This document shows positions 26,578 to 35,204 of a stretch of DNA of 58,629 bases, piece by piece; the first letter of the stretch is position 1, and each line of letters opens with the position of its first letter. Source of the stretch: an uncultured Clostridia bacterium (GTDB taxonomy: Bacteria; Bacillota; Clostridia; TANB77; CAG-508); NCBI GenBank assembly GCA_948560265.1, contig CAOXTD010000007.1, positions 1 through 58,629 of the forward strand, written 5' to 3'. The translations under genes and the position numbers were made by a program. The notes under the pieces are model-generated. The model was not told the origin of the DNA. It worked only from the letters and a program-made list of their open reading frames with translations, and searched no databases.

Positions 26578-27888
26578 TTATAAACTCCTAGAATTGTCTT
26601 TTTCTTTTTGTATATCCTTATCAAAATTATTAAGATTATCTTGTATAGATATAGATCGCTTTCTAATTTCTTTGCAGTAATTATCTAATTTGCGAAGTTC
26701 TTTGATTTTAGGTTGAATTTCATTTATTTCAGCAAGTATTTCTGATTTTTTATCTTCTGTTTTTGCTCTATGATATCTTTTCCACAGATTTTCTCTTTTT
26801 CCCATAAGATTACTATATTCATCATAGTTATTTTTAGCAAAGTTATCTAAATCTTCTATAGTTTCAATCTTATTATTTACCATAAATCTTGTTTGCTCAG
26901 AAAATGAATCTAGTTTTTTTATCTCTTGCCTTATATAGTAAGATAAATATTGTTTAGGATGCTTCTTTGGAAATACTCCTAAAAGATAACAATAGTACAG
27001 AAATAATCCATAAATACCTTTATGATGATTATTAGTTGTTGATAAATATTCTTGAAAGATAGAATTATGAGTCATAGGTTTAAAAACAATTTGTCTTGAG
27101 TGATATAATCGCTCGTTAATACTATCTTTTGAATAATCACTACCAAATGCTTTTTCTATTCTAACTTTATCACAACCATCTCTATAAATTGTTATAATGT
27201 CATTACGAGCATAAGTTTTATATCCTAGTAATTTCATTCTATCCATAACTTGCTTTAGAGTAACTGAATAACTAATAACACTATCTAAATCATCTTTAAG
27301 AGTTTTATAATAATCGTTGTCTATTACTTTATGATTATAGGTACTTTTATAACCAACATCTTCATCTAAAACTGAAAGTCCATATTCGGCACATAGTGAA
27401 TCGGATATATTTCTTAACTTGGTTAGATTAGTTCTATTGTTATTATACTTTTTACCAGTCTTGAATGAAACGGAGTTGATTATGAAATGATTGTGTATGT
27501 GATTAGTATTTTGATGGGTTGCAACAACCACTTCATAATCTTTAAACATTTCATTAACAAGCTTAACTCCTATCTCATGAGCAATATCTGGAGTAACTTC
27601 TCCTTCTTTAAATGATTGATATCCATGATAAGCAAGAACACCATCACTTTTACGATAATAATCTTTGATATCTTTCATATCATCAAATGGATTATCTTCA
27701 GAGCAATTTAAACAACTTATATAACATAATTTTTCTTTCTTGAAATCATAATCTTTTTTACCCTCTAAAAAGTCATAATCAACTTTACCATAATCTTTAT
27801 TAATAGTTTTTTCTGGATTGATAATATAATTAATAGATTGCTTTAAATTATTCTTAATAGACCAAATAGATGTTGTCGCCATAATCAA
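26578..27888 (-). CDS. MOB-family relaxase (mobilisation nuclease)
   Basis: The 436-residue protein has the relaxase metal-binding His cluster HQNTNHIHNHFIINSVSF (about residues 122-139), an N-terminal region ATTSIWSIKNNLKQSINYI with the family's early block, and a charged coiled-coil tail. It nicks DNA at an origin of transfer so the element can be mobilised by another conjugation system. Its position beside TnpV and a large serine recombinase matches Tn4451-type mobilisable transposons, where the equivalent is tnpZ. The ATG/MIM start at 27888 is uncertain by three codons. Confidence 0.85.
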   Translation of the reverse strand: MIMATTSIWSIKNNLKQSINYIINPEKTINKDYGKVDYDFLEGKKDYDFKKEKLCYISCLNCSEDNPFDDMKDIKDYYRKSDGVLAYHGYQSFKEGEVTPDIAHEIGVKLVNEMFKDYEVVVATHQNTNHIHNHFIINSVSFKTGKKYNNNRTNLTKLRNISDSLCAEYGLSVLDEDVGYKSTYNHKVIDNDYYKTLKDDLDSVISYSVTLKQVMDRMKLLGYKTYARNDIITIYRDGCDKVRIEKAFGSDYSKDSINERLYHSRQIVFKPMTHNSIFQEYLSTTNNHHKGIYGLFLYYCYLLGVFPKKHPKQYLSYYIRQEIKKLDSFSEQTRFMVNNKIETIEDLDNFAKNNYDEYSNLMGKRENLWKRYHRAKTEDKKSEILAEINEIQPKIKELRKLDNYCKEIRKRSISIQDNLNNFDKDIQKEKDNSRSL

Positions 27889-27908
27889 GGTTTAGCCTTT
27901 CTTTATTA

Positions 27909-27927
27909 GTGGTGGGAGTAAAGCCAC
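27909..27927 (-). other. Candidate oriT or regulatory motif upstream of the relaxase
   Basis: A short inverted repeat (gtgg...ccac) sits 21 bp upstream of the relaxase gene and contains the 10-mer gtgggagtaa (27912-27921). The same 10-mer recurs at 30511-30520 upstream of the recombinase. Position suits an origin of transfer or a shared operator; nothing more supports it. Confidence 0.25.
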
Positions 27928-27948
27928 GTTGCTCGCTTATAGACAAAA

Positions 27949-28302
27949 TCATACATATATCATCTCTTTTAAGATAATTTCTTCTGCACAATCTTTATAA
28001 TTATTCATCAATTTTACCCATTCAAACCCACTAATTTCTTTATTTTTTTCAGATAGTTTATTATCACTATTTCTATAATTATCCATTAAAGTTTTTAATC
28101 TTTCTTCACATTCATTACTGATTGAAACAAGATGATTAGTTAGTTCATCTTTCATTAAAAGTGTCATGTATAATCCTTTGTGGTATTCTTTTAAATATTC
28201 CAATCTTAAATACCCATACTTATTAATTTCTCCATAATTTTGATTTTTTATAGTTAGATTTGGTAACAAATAATCTCCAACTTTTGTATAATTTAATTCC
28301 AT
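27949..28302 (-). CDS. tnpV: TnpV family transposon protein
   Basis: The 117-residue protein reads YTKVGDYLLPNLTI, LEYLKEYHKGLY, LLMKDELTNHLVSI, then WVKLMNNYKDCAEEIIL near the C-terminus. This is the characteristic order of TnpV proteins found in Tn4451/Tn4453-like elements. Its function is not established. It overlaps the upstream small ORF by 10 bp, so the module is cotranscribed. Confidence 0.88.
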   Translation of the reverse strand: MELNYTKVGDYLLPNLTIKNQNYGEINKYGYLRLEYLKEYHKGLYMTLLMKDELTNHLVSISNECEERLKTLMDNYRNSDNKLSEKNKEISGFEWVKLMNNYKDCAEEIILKEMIYV

Positions 28303-28553
28303 TTTTTTATCTCTCTTTCTTTGTTTTTAATATTCTTTTCGTAAAAATCTACCGATTTTGTTTTAGAATTGTATTTAAAATAACCTATATTATTATTCTT
28401 ATCTACAAGTTTTATAGTAAATCTATCTAATAAATATAGATTTATTTCATCAATATTAAATTGATTTTTTAGATAGGCAAGAACTTTAAATTGTTCTATA
28501 GTATCTACTTGGTTTTTGATAATATTTTCTTTGTTAAGAAGTTGCATAATCAC
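28293..28553 (-). CDS. Small mobile-element protein of unknown function
   Basis: The 86-residue ORF lies between the serine recombinase (20-bp overlap) and tnpV (10-bp overlap). It has no motif I recognise; residues about 20-70 form alternating strands (VLAYLKNQFNIDEINLYLLD, FTIKLVD). Compact arrangement with both neighbours supports it as a real gene. The start may be the GTG at 28553 or the ATG at 28547. Confidence 0.6.
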   Translation of the reverse strand: MIMQLLNKENIIKNQVDTIEQFKVLAYLKNQFNIDEINLYLLDRFTIKLVDKNNNIGYFKYNSKTKSVDFYEKNIKNKEREIKKWN

Positions 28554-30396
28554 TAACGCCTTTCAAAATTTTTTCTTTTGGCTTATTAGGATTGTAGGTT
28601 ACAATTCCATATTTTGTATCAACATCATCTTTAGTAATAGGTGATTTTGTTGTGCTTTTATTAGGTGATATTGGTAGTATCCTTATAATTTTTTCATCTT
28701 TTTTAGGTATAAATTCACCGATAATATTACCAGTTTCTTCATCAACTTTCTCATAAATTTGATAGAATTTTGTTTCATAATACTCATTTAATCTATCTAA
28801 ATATTCTTCTACTTGGCTATCAGTTATATTGCCAGTACCTAAAATAAATTCTTCCTTGCCATTTATCTCTACTGGCACAAGGACATCTAAAATACCATTA
28901 CCAAATAATTTGGTTAGCATATCTACAAAACTTCTTCTGAAATTAATTTTTTCTACATGAAGTTCATTATTACTATCTTTTTTTATGATAACTGATTCAA
29001 CTAATTTAGAAATAAATTCTTGTTTTTCTTCTTTAGATTTACTTTCCCAAGTAGTTTTAACAACACTATTTAAAGTATCAAGTCTTATCATAGTTTCTCG
29101 TTCAATATCACGGTCTGCCATTAGTTGTTGAGGACTAAAAGTCATATTATCTAAATCAAGACTTTCATTCTTCTTTTGTTCTAAAATCTCTAGTTTTTCT
29201 TCGATAAGTTTATAGTCCTCTGAAAAATCTTCCATTTCAACAATGCCACTCATATACGCTTTTTTGATGCGTTCTTTTTGTGTTAATAACTTGTTAATCT
29301 CTTTATCTATATCATCAGTTTTTGTTGGTTTATGGTCTGCCAAAATAGGCAAGAAATACTTTTTAACTGCCATATCATACTCAACCATGTCATAAATAAA
29401 GTTTGATAACAATTCTTCAATTTTATCTTCACGATAGTTAATGTGGCACTTCTCACAGGTATAATACATATACTTTCTTTTTTTACCACCAGAACCTTTG
29501 CATTTCATAATTCTATGGCAATTAGGACACTCTAATTTTTGAAAGAATAGGTAAACTCTATCTCTAGTATAGGTTCTTTGATTCTTTTCTTTTTGATGTT
29601 GGCATTCTTCCCATACTGCTCTTGAGATAATAGGCTCTACAACATTCATATAGGTTACTGGCTCAATTTGTTTATTTTTAGCAATTCTTTTATATTGTTC
29701 ATAATCGCCCATATAAATTTTATTATCAATAATCTTTTGAATAGTAGTATCTTTCCAAGGTTTTGGAGCAAGTATCTTTTCATCATTAAAGATATTAGAT
29801 ATTTGTTGAAAACTTTTACCTTCCAAATACATTTTAAATATTCTTTCAATTACTGGTTTGGTAGTTTCATCAATAATTGTTTTCTTATTACCATCTTTCT
29901 TATAGCCAAGTGCTAAAACTCCTGGTAAATGTCCTGACTTAATGGCTCCATTTAATCCAAATTTTGTTCTTTCTGATACAATTTCAATTTCTAGTTGTGA
30001 TAATACTGTAAGCATTCTTACAAAGAATCTACCATTAGCAGTAGAGGTATTAACATCATCTCTATCACAAACTAGGAAACAATTATATTGTTCAAGTACA
30101 GATATAAGTTCCTCTAAATCTCTAACACTTCTTGTAACTCTATCTAACTTGTAAGCCACAATATAGTTAATTTTTCCTTTCTTCATATCAGATAACATTT
30201 CTTGAAAAGCAGGTCTATGCTCCATATCTTTTGCACTTATTCCTGCATCCTCATAGATTTTAAATACTTCATATCCTTTAAAAGAACATAATTGTAATAG
30301 TTTTTCTTTTTGTTCTCCTAAAGAAAATCCTTCTCGTGCCTGATCCTCTGTGCTGACACGAATATAAACTGCTGCGATACTCCTTTCATTATCCAT
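28534..30396 (-). CDS. tnpX: Large serine recombinase, TnpX-like
   Basis: The 620-residue protein has an N-terminal resolvase catalytic domain (AAVYIRVSTEDQAREGFSL with the nucleophilic Ser; YKLDRVTRSVRDL; LSQLEIEIVSERTK). A recombinase domain and a zinc ribbon (CPNCHR ... CEKCH) follow, then a coiled coil. It excises and inserts a circular element and is the transposase of Tn4451-type transposons, which typically use short GA-containing target sites. The ATG at 30396 is 11 nt from aaaggag and gives the normal N-terminus. No in-frame CGG codon occurs in it. Confidence 0.9.
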   Translation of the reverse strand: MDNERSIAAVYIRVSTEDQAREGFSLGEQKEKLLQLCSFKGYEVFKIYEDAGISAKDMEHRPAFQEMLSDMKKGKINYIVAYKLDRVTRSVRDLEELISVLEQYNCFLVCDRDDVNTSTANGRFFVRMLTVLSQLEIEIVSERTKFGLNGAIKSGHLPGVLALGYKKDGNKKTIIDETTKPVIERIFKMYLEGKSFQQISNIFNDEKILAPKPWKDTTIQKIIDNKIYMGDYEQYKRIAKNKQIEPVTYMNVVEPIISRAVWEECQHQKEKNQRTYTRDRVYLFFQKLECPNCHRIMKCKGSGGKKRKYMYYTCEKCHINYREDKIEELLSNFIYDMVEYDMAVKKYFLPILADHKPTKTDDIDKEINKLLTQKERIKKAYMSGIVEMEDFSEDYKLIEEKLEILEQKKNESLDLDNMTFSPQQLMADRDIERETMIRLDTLNSVVKTTWESKSKEEKQEFISKLVESVIIKKDSNNELHVEKINFRRSFVDMLTKLFGNGILDVLVPVEINGKEEFILGTGNITDSQVEEYLDRLNEYYETKFYQIYEKVDEETGNIIGEFIPKKDEKIIRILPISPNKSTTKSPITKDDVDTKYGIVTYNPNKPKEKILKGVSDYATS

Positions 30397-30532
30397 AATT
30401 ATCATTTCTCCTTTCTCTTTTGGAATAGTGAAAGGCACCAAAAAAGGTGTCACATAACAAGGACACCTAGAATATATTGATTAATTTACACGACAAAATA
30501 AATCAATATAGTGGGAGTAAGTAACTCACCAA

Positions 30533-30805
30533 CTAATGCCTTGCTATGTACTTTGATAATTCAGACAATGGGATTTTCTTCTTTAGATTCCCTATGTAAA
30601 AATGTTTCTGTTCATTGAAGAATAAGTATAACTTATTATCAATAATCACTTTGTGTGGTTCCACATATGCTAAATTTGTGTGTTCCACAATTCGTAAGTA
30701 ACCCTCTATGATTTCATAGGAGAGGTTATTAAATTTGCAAGACCATTTAATTTGTCTCTTGAGTTCATCACTCATATTGATTTTCTTTTTTACGATACTA
30801 ATCAT
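30533..30805 (-). CDS. Small protein near the recombinase end of the mobile element, unknown
   Basis: The 90-residue basic ORF begins MISIVKKKINMSDELKRQIKW, with an aaaggtg sequence upstream. It contains no recognised domain. It lies between tnpX and the end of the island, the place of small excision or regulatory proteins in such elements, but I cannot assign a function. Confidence 0.5.
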   Translation of the reverse strand: MISIVKKKINMSDELKRQIKWSCKFNNLSYEIIEGYLRIVEHTNLAYVEPHKVIIDNKLYLFFNEQKHFYIGNLKKKIPLSELSKYIARH

Positions 30806-30844
30806 ACCACATCACACCTTTCTTGACTAGACTAATTTAGTCGA

Positions 30845-30874
30845 CAAAAAAATCAATCATATTTCAGATTGATT
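30845..30874 (-). terminator. Terminator of the tRNA-Gly transcript
   Basis: On the minus strand, aatcaatc, a loop and gattgatt are followed by seven T residues, about 40 nt after the tRNA CCA end. Confidence 0.7.
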
Positions 30875-30912
30875 TAATCATTAACGTCACTTGGTGCGAC
30901 GATTTTACCTTT

Positions 30913-30986
<74 letters not shown>

Positions 30987-31004
30987 AAAAATAAATCTAT
31001 ATTT

Positions 31005-31033
31005 ATTATAAAATAAAATAAGAAGAAATGCAA
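31005..31033 (-). promoter_or_regulatory. Promoter of the tRNA-Gly gene
   Basis: On the minus strand, TTGCAT (31033-31028) and TATAAT (31010-31005) are 17 bp apart, 18 nt before the tRNA 5' end. Confidence 0.75.
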
Positions 31034-31035
31034 CA

Positions 31036-31066
31036 AAAAAGTGAACCTTGCTATAGGTTCACTTTA
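31036..31066 (-). terminator. Terminator of ppaC
   Basis: An aaagtgaacc / ggttcacttt hairpin is followed on the minus strand by a T run. Confidence 0.85.
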
Positions 31067-31083
31067 AATTTATACTAAATCAT

Positions 31084-32025
31084 TTATATTCGAATTTTTT
31101 GTTCTAATGTTTCAATAATAGCTGGCAGAATTTGTTTTTTTCTAGAAACCATTCCTTTTAATAAAGTAGTATTTGAAATGAGTTTAGTATTAAAAGCTCT
31201 TTCAAAAATATCAATTCTATTACCTAAAACAATTGCTTTAGAATTTGCTTCTAAGATATCAGTTGCTAAGAAAACAAATAAATCAATATTTTCTTCTTGA
31301 ATTCTTTGTTCAATTGCTTGTTCTATTTCAGTTTTTCTCTTAAAAACATCTTCTAAATTAGAGCTATTAATTTGAGAAATAGTAAGTTTTAAATTATTAT
31401 GTTTAAAATCTTTAGAATCCACGTTAATAATTTCTAAACCAGTAAAATTGCTGATATCGGTACCAGCTTCTAATAATTTGTATCCATAATCGTATAAATT
31501 AATTCCTGCAATTTTTGCTAAACGCTCAGCAGTTATTTTATCTTGTTCTGTACAAGTTGGTGATTTAAACATTAAGGTATCTGAAATAATGGCGCTAAGC
31601 ATAATTCCTGCCATTTTAGGTGTGATAGATACATCATCTTGTTTATATAATTTATACATAATAGTAGAAGCACAACCAACAGGCTCAGCAATACAATAAA
31701 CAGGTTCTGCTGTTTGTAAATTTAATCTATGATGATCAACTACCATTTGAATATGTGCATTCTCAATTCCAGGTAAACTTTGAGAAAACTCATTATTATC
31801 TACCATAATAACATTTGTATTACTATCTATATTAGAAAGAAGCTCAGGCTCTTTTAAGTCGAAAGTATTTAAAGCATATTGTGTTTCTTTATTAATTTCT
31901 CCTAAACGAAAACTTTGCGCTTCACGACCAAGTTGATTTTGCAAATTTGCCATAGTGATAGCACAAGAAATAGAATCAGTATCTGGATTTGTATGTCCGA
32001 AAACGCGAATCATATTATCAGCCAT
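31084..32025 (-). CDS. ppaC: Manganese-dependent (family II) inorganic pyrophosphatase
   Basis: The 313-residue DHH-family enzyme has VFGHTNPDTDSI, MVDNNEF and the VDHHR motif, plus the C-terminal DHHA2 region (SRKKQ near the end). It hydrolyses pyrophosphate and drives biosynthetic reactions. The RBS aaggagg precedes the ATG. It is a housekeeping gene marking the right flank of the accessory island. Confidence 0.95.
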   Translation of the reverse strand: MADNMIRVFGHTNPDTDSISCAITMANLQNQLGREAQSFRLGEINKETQYALNTFDLKEPELLSNIDSNTNVIMVDNNEFSQSLPGIENAHIQMVVDHHRLNLQTAEPVYCIAEPVGCASTIMYKLYKQDDVSITPKMAGIMLSAIISDTLMFKSPTCTEQDKITAERLAKIAGINLYDYGYKLLEAGTDISNFTGLEIINVDSKDFKHNNLKLTISQINSSNLEDVFKRKTEIEQAIEQRIQEENIDLFVFLATDILEANSKAIVLGNRIDIFERAFNTKLISNTTLLKGMVSRKKQILPAIIETLEQKIRI

Positions 32026-32202
32026 AAAAAATCCTCCTTTTATCTCTTGATTTAACTAATTAATTATAACATTAATTACATAAAATGTCAACTTTTGACA
32101 AAATTAAGAAAATCTAAATAATTATTGCTATTAGTATGCTTGATTTCAAGCTAAATTATGTATATAATTAATAAAAAATTAAGGAAAGGAAGCGTTTTTT
32201 TA

Positions 32203-33096
32203 ATGGGGCTTATCGTCAAAAATGTAGAGAAAAGTTTTAGTACGAAAAAAGTAGTTGACAATATTAATTTTGAAATTCAAAAACCAGGTGTATATGGACT
32301 TTTAGGGACAAATGGAGCTGGTAAAACTACTACTATTCGTATGATTTTAGGAATTTTGAAAAAAGACAGTGGAGAAATTACATGGAATGGAAAAGAAGTA
32401 CAAAGGAAGCACGTTAATTTTGGATATTTGCCAGAAGAAAGAGGAGTATACCCAAAAACAAAAGTACATGACCAATTAATGTATTTTGCCAAATTAAAAG
32501 GTATGAAAAAAGAAACAGCCGAAGAGCGTATGCAATATTGGGCAAAGAGATTAGAAATAGAGCAATATTTGCAAATGACACCAGAAAAGTTATCAAAAGG
32601 AAATCAACAAAAAGTTCAATTTATCACAGCAATTTTACATGATCCAGAATTGCTAGTATTAGATGAACCTTTTAGCGGACTAGACCCAGTAAATACAGAA
32701 CTTCTAAAAAATGTTATTTTAGAACTCATCAAGAAAGGAACCTATATTATTATGTCTAGTCATCAAATGCATTCTATTGAAGAATTTGCGTCAGATGTAT
32801 TGATATTAAATAAAGGAAAAACTGTATTACAAGGAAACTTAAAAGAAATTAAAGAACAATATGCAGCAAATCGATTAGCATTAAACACCACAGAGAATGT
32901 GGATAATTTAATAAAACAAGCAAATCTTGAAATTTATAATAGCAAGAATAACGAATACATGATTAACATTTCAGGAGAAGAAGATGGATATCGTTTATTT
33001 GATTTGCTTGCTCAAAATCATATTAAAGTAGAAAAATTTGAAATTATGAAGCCAAGCTTACACGATATTTTTATTGAAAAGGTAGGTGAAGAATAA
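32203..33096 (+). CDS. ABC transporter ATP-binding protein (NatA-like)
   Basis: The 297-residue protein has Walker A GTNGAGKTTT, the signature LSKGNQQK, Walker B LLVLDEPFSGLDP and the H-loop SSHQMHS. A C-terminal DUF4162-like region follows. It is the ATPase of an ABC-2 type exporter with the permease that begins at its stop codon (1-bp overlap). The ATG at 32203 is preferred over the open frame at 32158 because aaggaaagg lies before it and it matches family starts. Confidence 0.9.
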   Translation: MGLIVKNVEKSFSTKKVVDNINFEIQKPGVYGLLGTNGAGKTTTIRMILGILKKDSGEITWNGKEVQRKHVNFGYLPEERGVYPKTKVHDQLMYFAKLKGMKKETAEERMQYWAKRLEIEQYLQMTPEKLSKGNQQKVQFITAILHDPELLVLDEPFSGLDPVNTELLKNVILELIKKGTYIIMSSHQMHSIEEFASDVLILNKGKTVLQGNLKEIKEQYAANRLALNTTENVDNLIKQANLEIYNSKNNEYMINISGEEDGYRLFDLLAQNHIKVEKFEIMKPSLHDIFIEKVGEE

Positions 33097-34352
33097 TGAA
33101 AGATTTATGGACAGTAGCGTCTTATACCATTAAAGACATGTTCAAAAAGAAAACTTTTTTAATATCTAACTTAATTATTCTAATTATGATAGTAGTAGGA
33201 TTTAATATTCCAAATATTCTATCTTCTTTTGACAGTGAAGAAGAAGGTGGAGAAAAAGGTACTACCAAAGAGTTAGTAGTGGATAGTAAAAATATTTATG
33301 AAGGAACTTTGAATAGTTTAAATTCTTTAGATTTAGGATATGAGTTTATTATAGAGAACAAAGAAGTAACTTTTGAAGAAATCAAAGAGAAAATAGAAAA
33401 TAATGAAATTGAAGATGCTATCATTATTGATAAAGTAAGTGATAAAATTCAAATGACATATATTGTAGAAGATGCAACGATGATGACAGAAGTGCCAGAA
33501 AGTTTGAGAAATACGTTTACTAATTTATACACTAATTTACAATTAACAAAATTAAATTTATCAGAAGAACAACTTGCAAGTCTAAGCCCAGAATTTGAGT
33601 TTGACTTAAAGCAAACAGAAGAACAAGAAGTAAAAGGTAATGTATTTGCAATTATGCTTTTATCATTAGTATTGTTTTATGCTATTTATTTCTGTGCTTA
33701 TCAAGTATCAGCTTCTATTACAACAGAAAAGACTTCAAAGATTATGGAGACATTGGTTACTTCAACAAAACCTAGAACCATTGTACTTGGAAAAACGATT
33801 GGTATTGGAATTGTTGGTTTTGTTCAAGTTCTTGTGATTGTAACAGTAGCACTTATTTGTGCAAAATATTGCTTGCCAGAAGAAGTTTTAGATGCAGTAT
33901 TAGATATGTCACAAATTACACCAACACTTGGAATTTTCACAGTTCTATACTTTATCTTAGGTTATGCAACTTTTGCTTTACTATATGCTTTAACAGGTTC
34001 AACTGTTAGTAAACCAGAAGATGTGCAAACTGCTAATGGACCAGTTGCTATTGTAGCAGTAGTAGGATTTTACTTGTCATATTTCACCATGATGAACCCT
34101 ACTAGCGACCTAAATGTATTTGCTTCCATATTCCCATTTTCATCACCATTCTGTATGCCATTTAGAATTATGATGGGAATTGCAACACCTAGCCAAATAG
34201 CTATCTCAATTGCAATATTAGTGGTTACCATTTTAATTATTGCGAATATATCGATTAAGATTTATTCAAATGCGATTTTGAATTACGGAAGTAGAGTAAC
34301 TTTGAAAGATATGATTAAAATGTATAAGAGTAAAGATGATAATAACAGTTAA
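33096..34352 (+). CDS. ABC-2 type transporter permease (NatB/YhaP-like)
   Basis: The 418-residue membrane protein has one N-terminal helix, a large extracytoplasmic loop (about 40-180) and five C-terminal helices with the conserved cytoplasmic block TTEKTSKIMETLVTS. This is the NatB/YhaP layout; characterised members export sodium or toxic compounds. It is translationally coupled to the ATPase. Confidence 0.88.
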   Translation: MKDLWTVASYTIKDMFKKKTFLISNLIILIMIVVGFNIPNILSSFDSEEEGGEKGTTKELVVDSKNIYEGTLNSLNSLDLGYEFIIENKEVTFEEIKEKIENNEIEDAIIIDKVSDKIQMTYIVEDATMMTEVPESLRNTFTNLYTNLQLTKLNLSEEQLASLSPEFEFDLKQTEEQEVKGNVFAIMLLSLVLFYAIYFCAYQVSASITTEKTSKIMETLVTSTKPRTIVLGKTIGIGIVGFVQVLVIVTVALICAKYCLPEEVLDAVLDMSQITPTLGIFTVLYFILGYATFALLYALTGSTVSKPEDVQTANGPVAIVAVVGFYLSYFTMMNPTSDLNVFASIFPFSSPFCMPFRIMMGIATPSQIAISIAILVVTILIIANISIKIYSNAILNYGSRVTLKDMIKMYKSKDDNNS

Positions 34353-34355
34353 AAT

Positions 34356-34394
34356 AAAGTTCCTTCTTAGAATATTAAACTAAGAGGGAACTTT
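34356..34394. terminator. Bidirectional terminator
   Basis: The arms aaagttccttcttag and ctaagagggaacttt lie between the ABC permease and the convergent DNA-repair operon. Confidence 0.85.
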
Positions 34395-35190
34395 CTATTT
34401 AGAGCTTTGCATTTCAACTAAATCCTTCCAATACTTTTTAGGCATATATTGCATTTGCAATCTACTATTAGTTCTTTCCTGAATAGCAATTGTTTGGAAA
34501 AACGTTTTCCATAATTTTTGAAATTGCTGTTCTTCTTGTGAAAAGGAGTTTACTTCAAAGTTTTCTGATACTGATATAATCTCATAATCATTCCTATTTT
34601 GACAATTGTATAAAAAGGCTAAGTTCCTATTTTTATCATGTAAAATCATATTTTGTTTCGGAAAACGTTTCATCAAAAATTGACCTACTTGTTCTATCAC
34701 GTTATTATCTGGATGAATTTGAGCATACCATAGGTTATTTTCCAATTCACATAATCGAACCAATCCTTTTAAACGGTGTGCTTCACCAAATACATTTTTA
34801 CGAAGCTTAGCAATTCCGTATCACATAATCAATTGATAATTGGTTACTAATGCGAGAACCAACTATAAAACCATGTAATAGATATTTCAAAATTAGCATT
34901 TCTTTACCTTTTTGATGAGATAAGAAAGCATAATAGCAATCATAAAGAGCAGTATAAGAAATAGAATGATAAATTCCATTCCAAATACGCTTAGCTTTAA
35001 TTTCATCTGTAGAAATGTGCTTTGTTTGTTCTAAAAGATTAGGAATATACTCTGATTCAGGCATGATATTACTGGGAATAGTTTTTTGCAAGTAACAGTC
35101 AAAAATAATGGTAAGTAAACCATTAAAAGTTCCATCATATATATATACTTGATTTTCTAAAATTTGATAATCTAAAATAGTTGTTTTCAT
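34395..35190 (-). CDS. TIGR03915-like DNA metabolism protein, one +1 shift at a CGG codon
   Basis: The reconstructed product is about 264 residues. The first 124 (from ATG 35190, RBS aaggag) match the start of the family (YIYDGTFNGLLTIIFDCY). The second part has EAHRLKGLVRLCEL, FPKQNMILHDKNRN and LWKTFFQTIAIQERTN...QMQYMPKKYWKDL, the conserved C-terminal half. The frames meet at ATA CGG AAT TGC TAA. Skipping the C (base 34818) reads Ile-Gly-Ile-Ala and continues into the conserved block. The CGG is in frame and the only one in this gene. The family is always found next to the radical SAM protein encoded just upstream (14-nt gap) and is thought to act with it and a uracil-DNA-glycosylase-like partner in DNA repair. 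Confidence 0.85.
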
Positions 35191-35204
35191 GTTTTAAACT
35201 CCTT

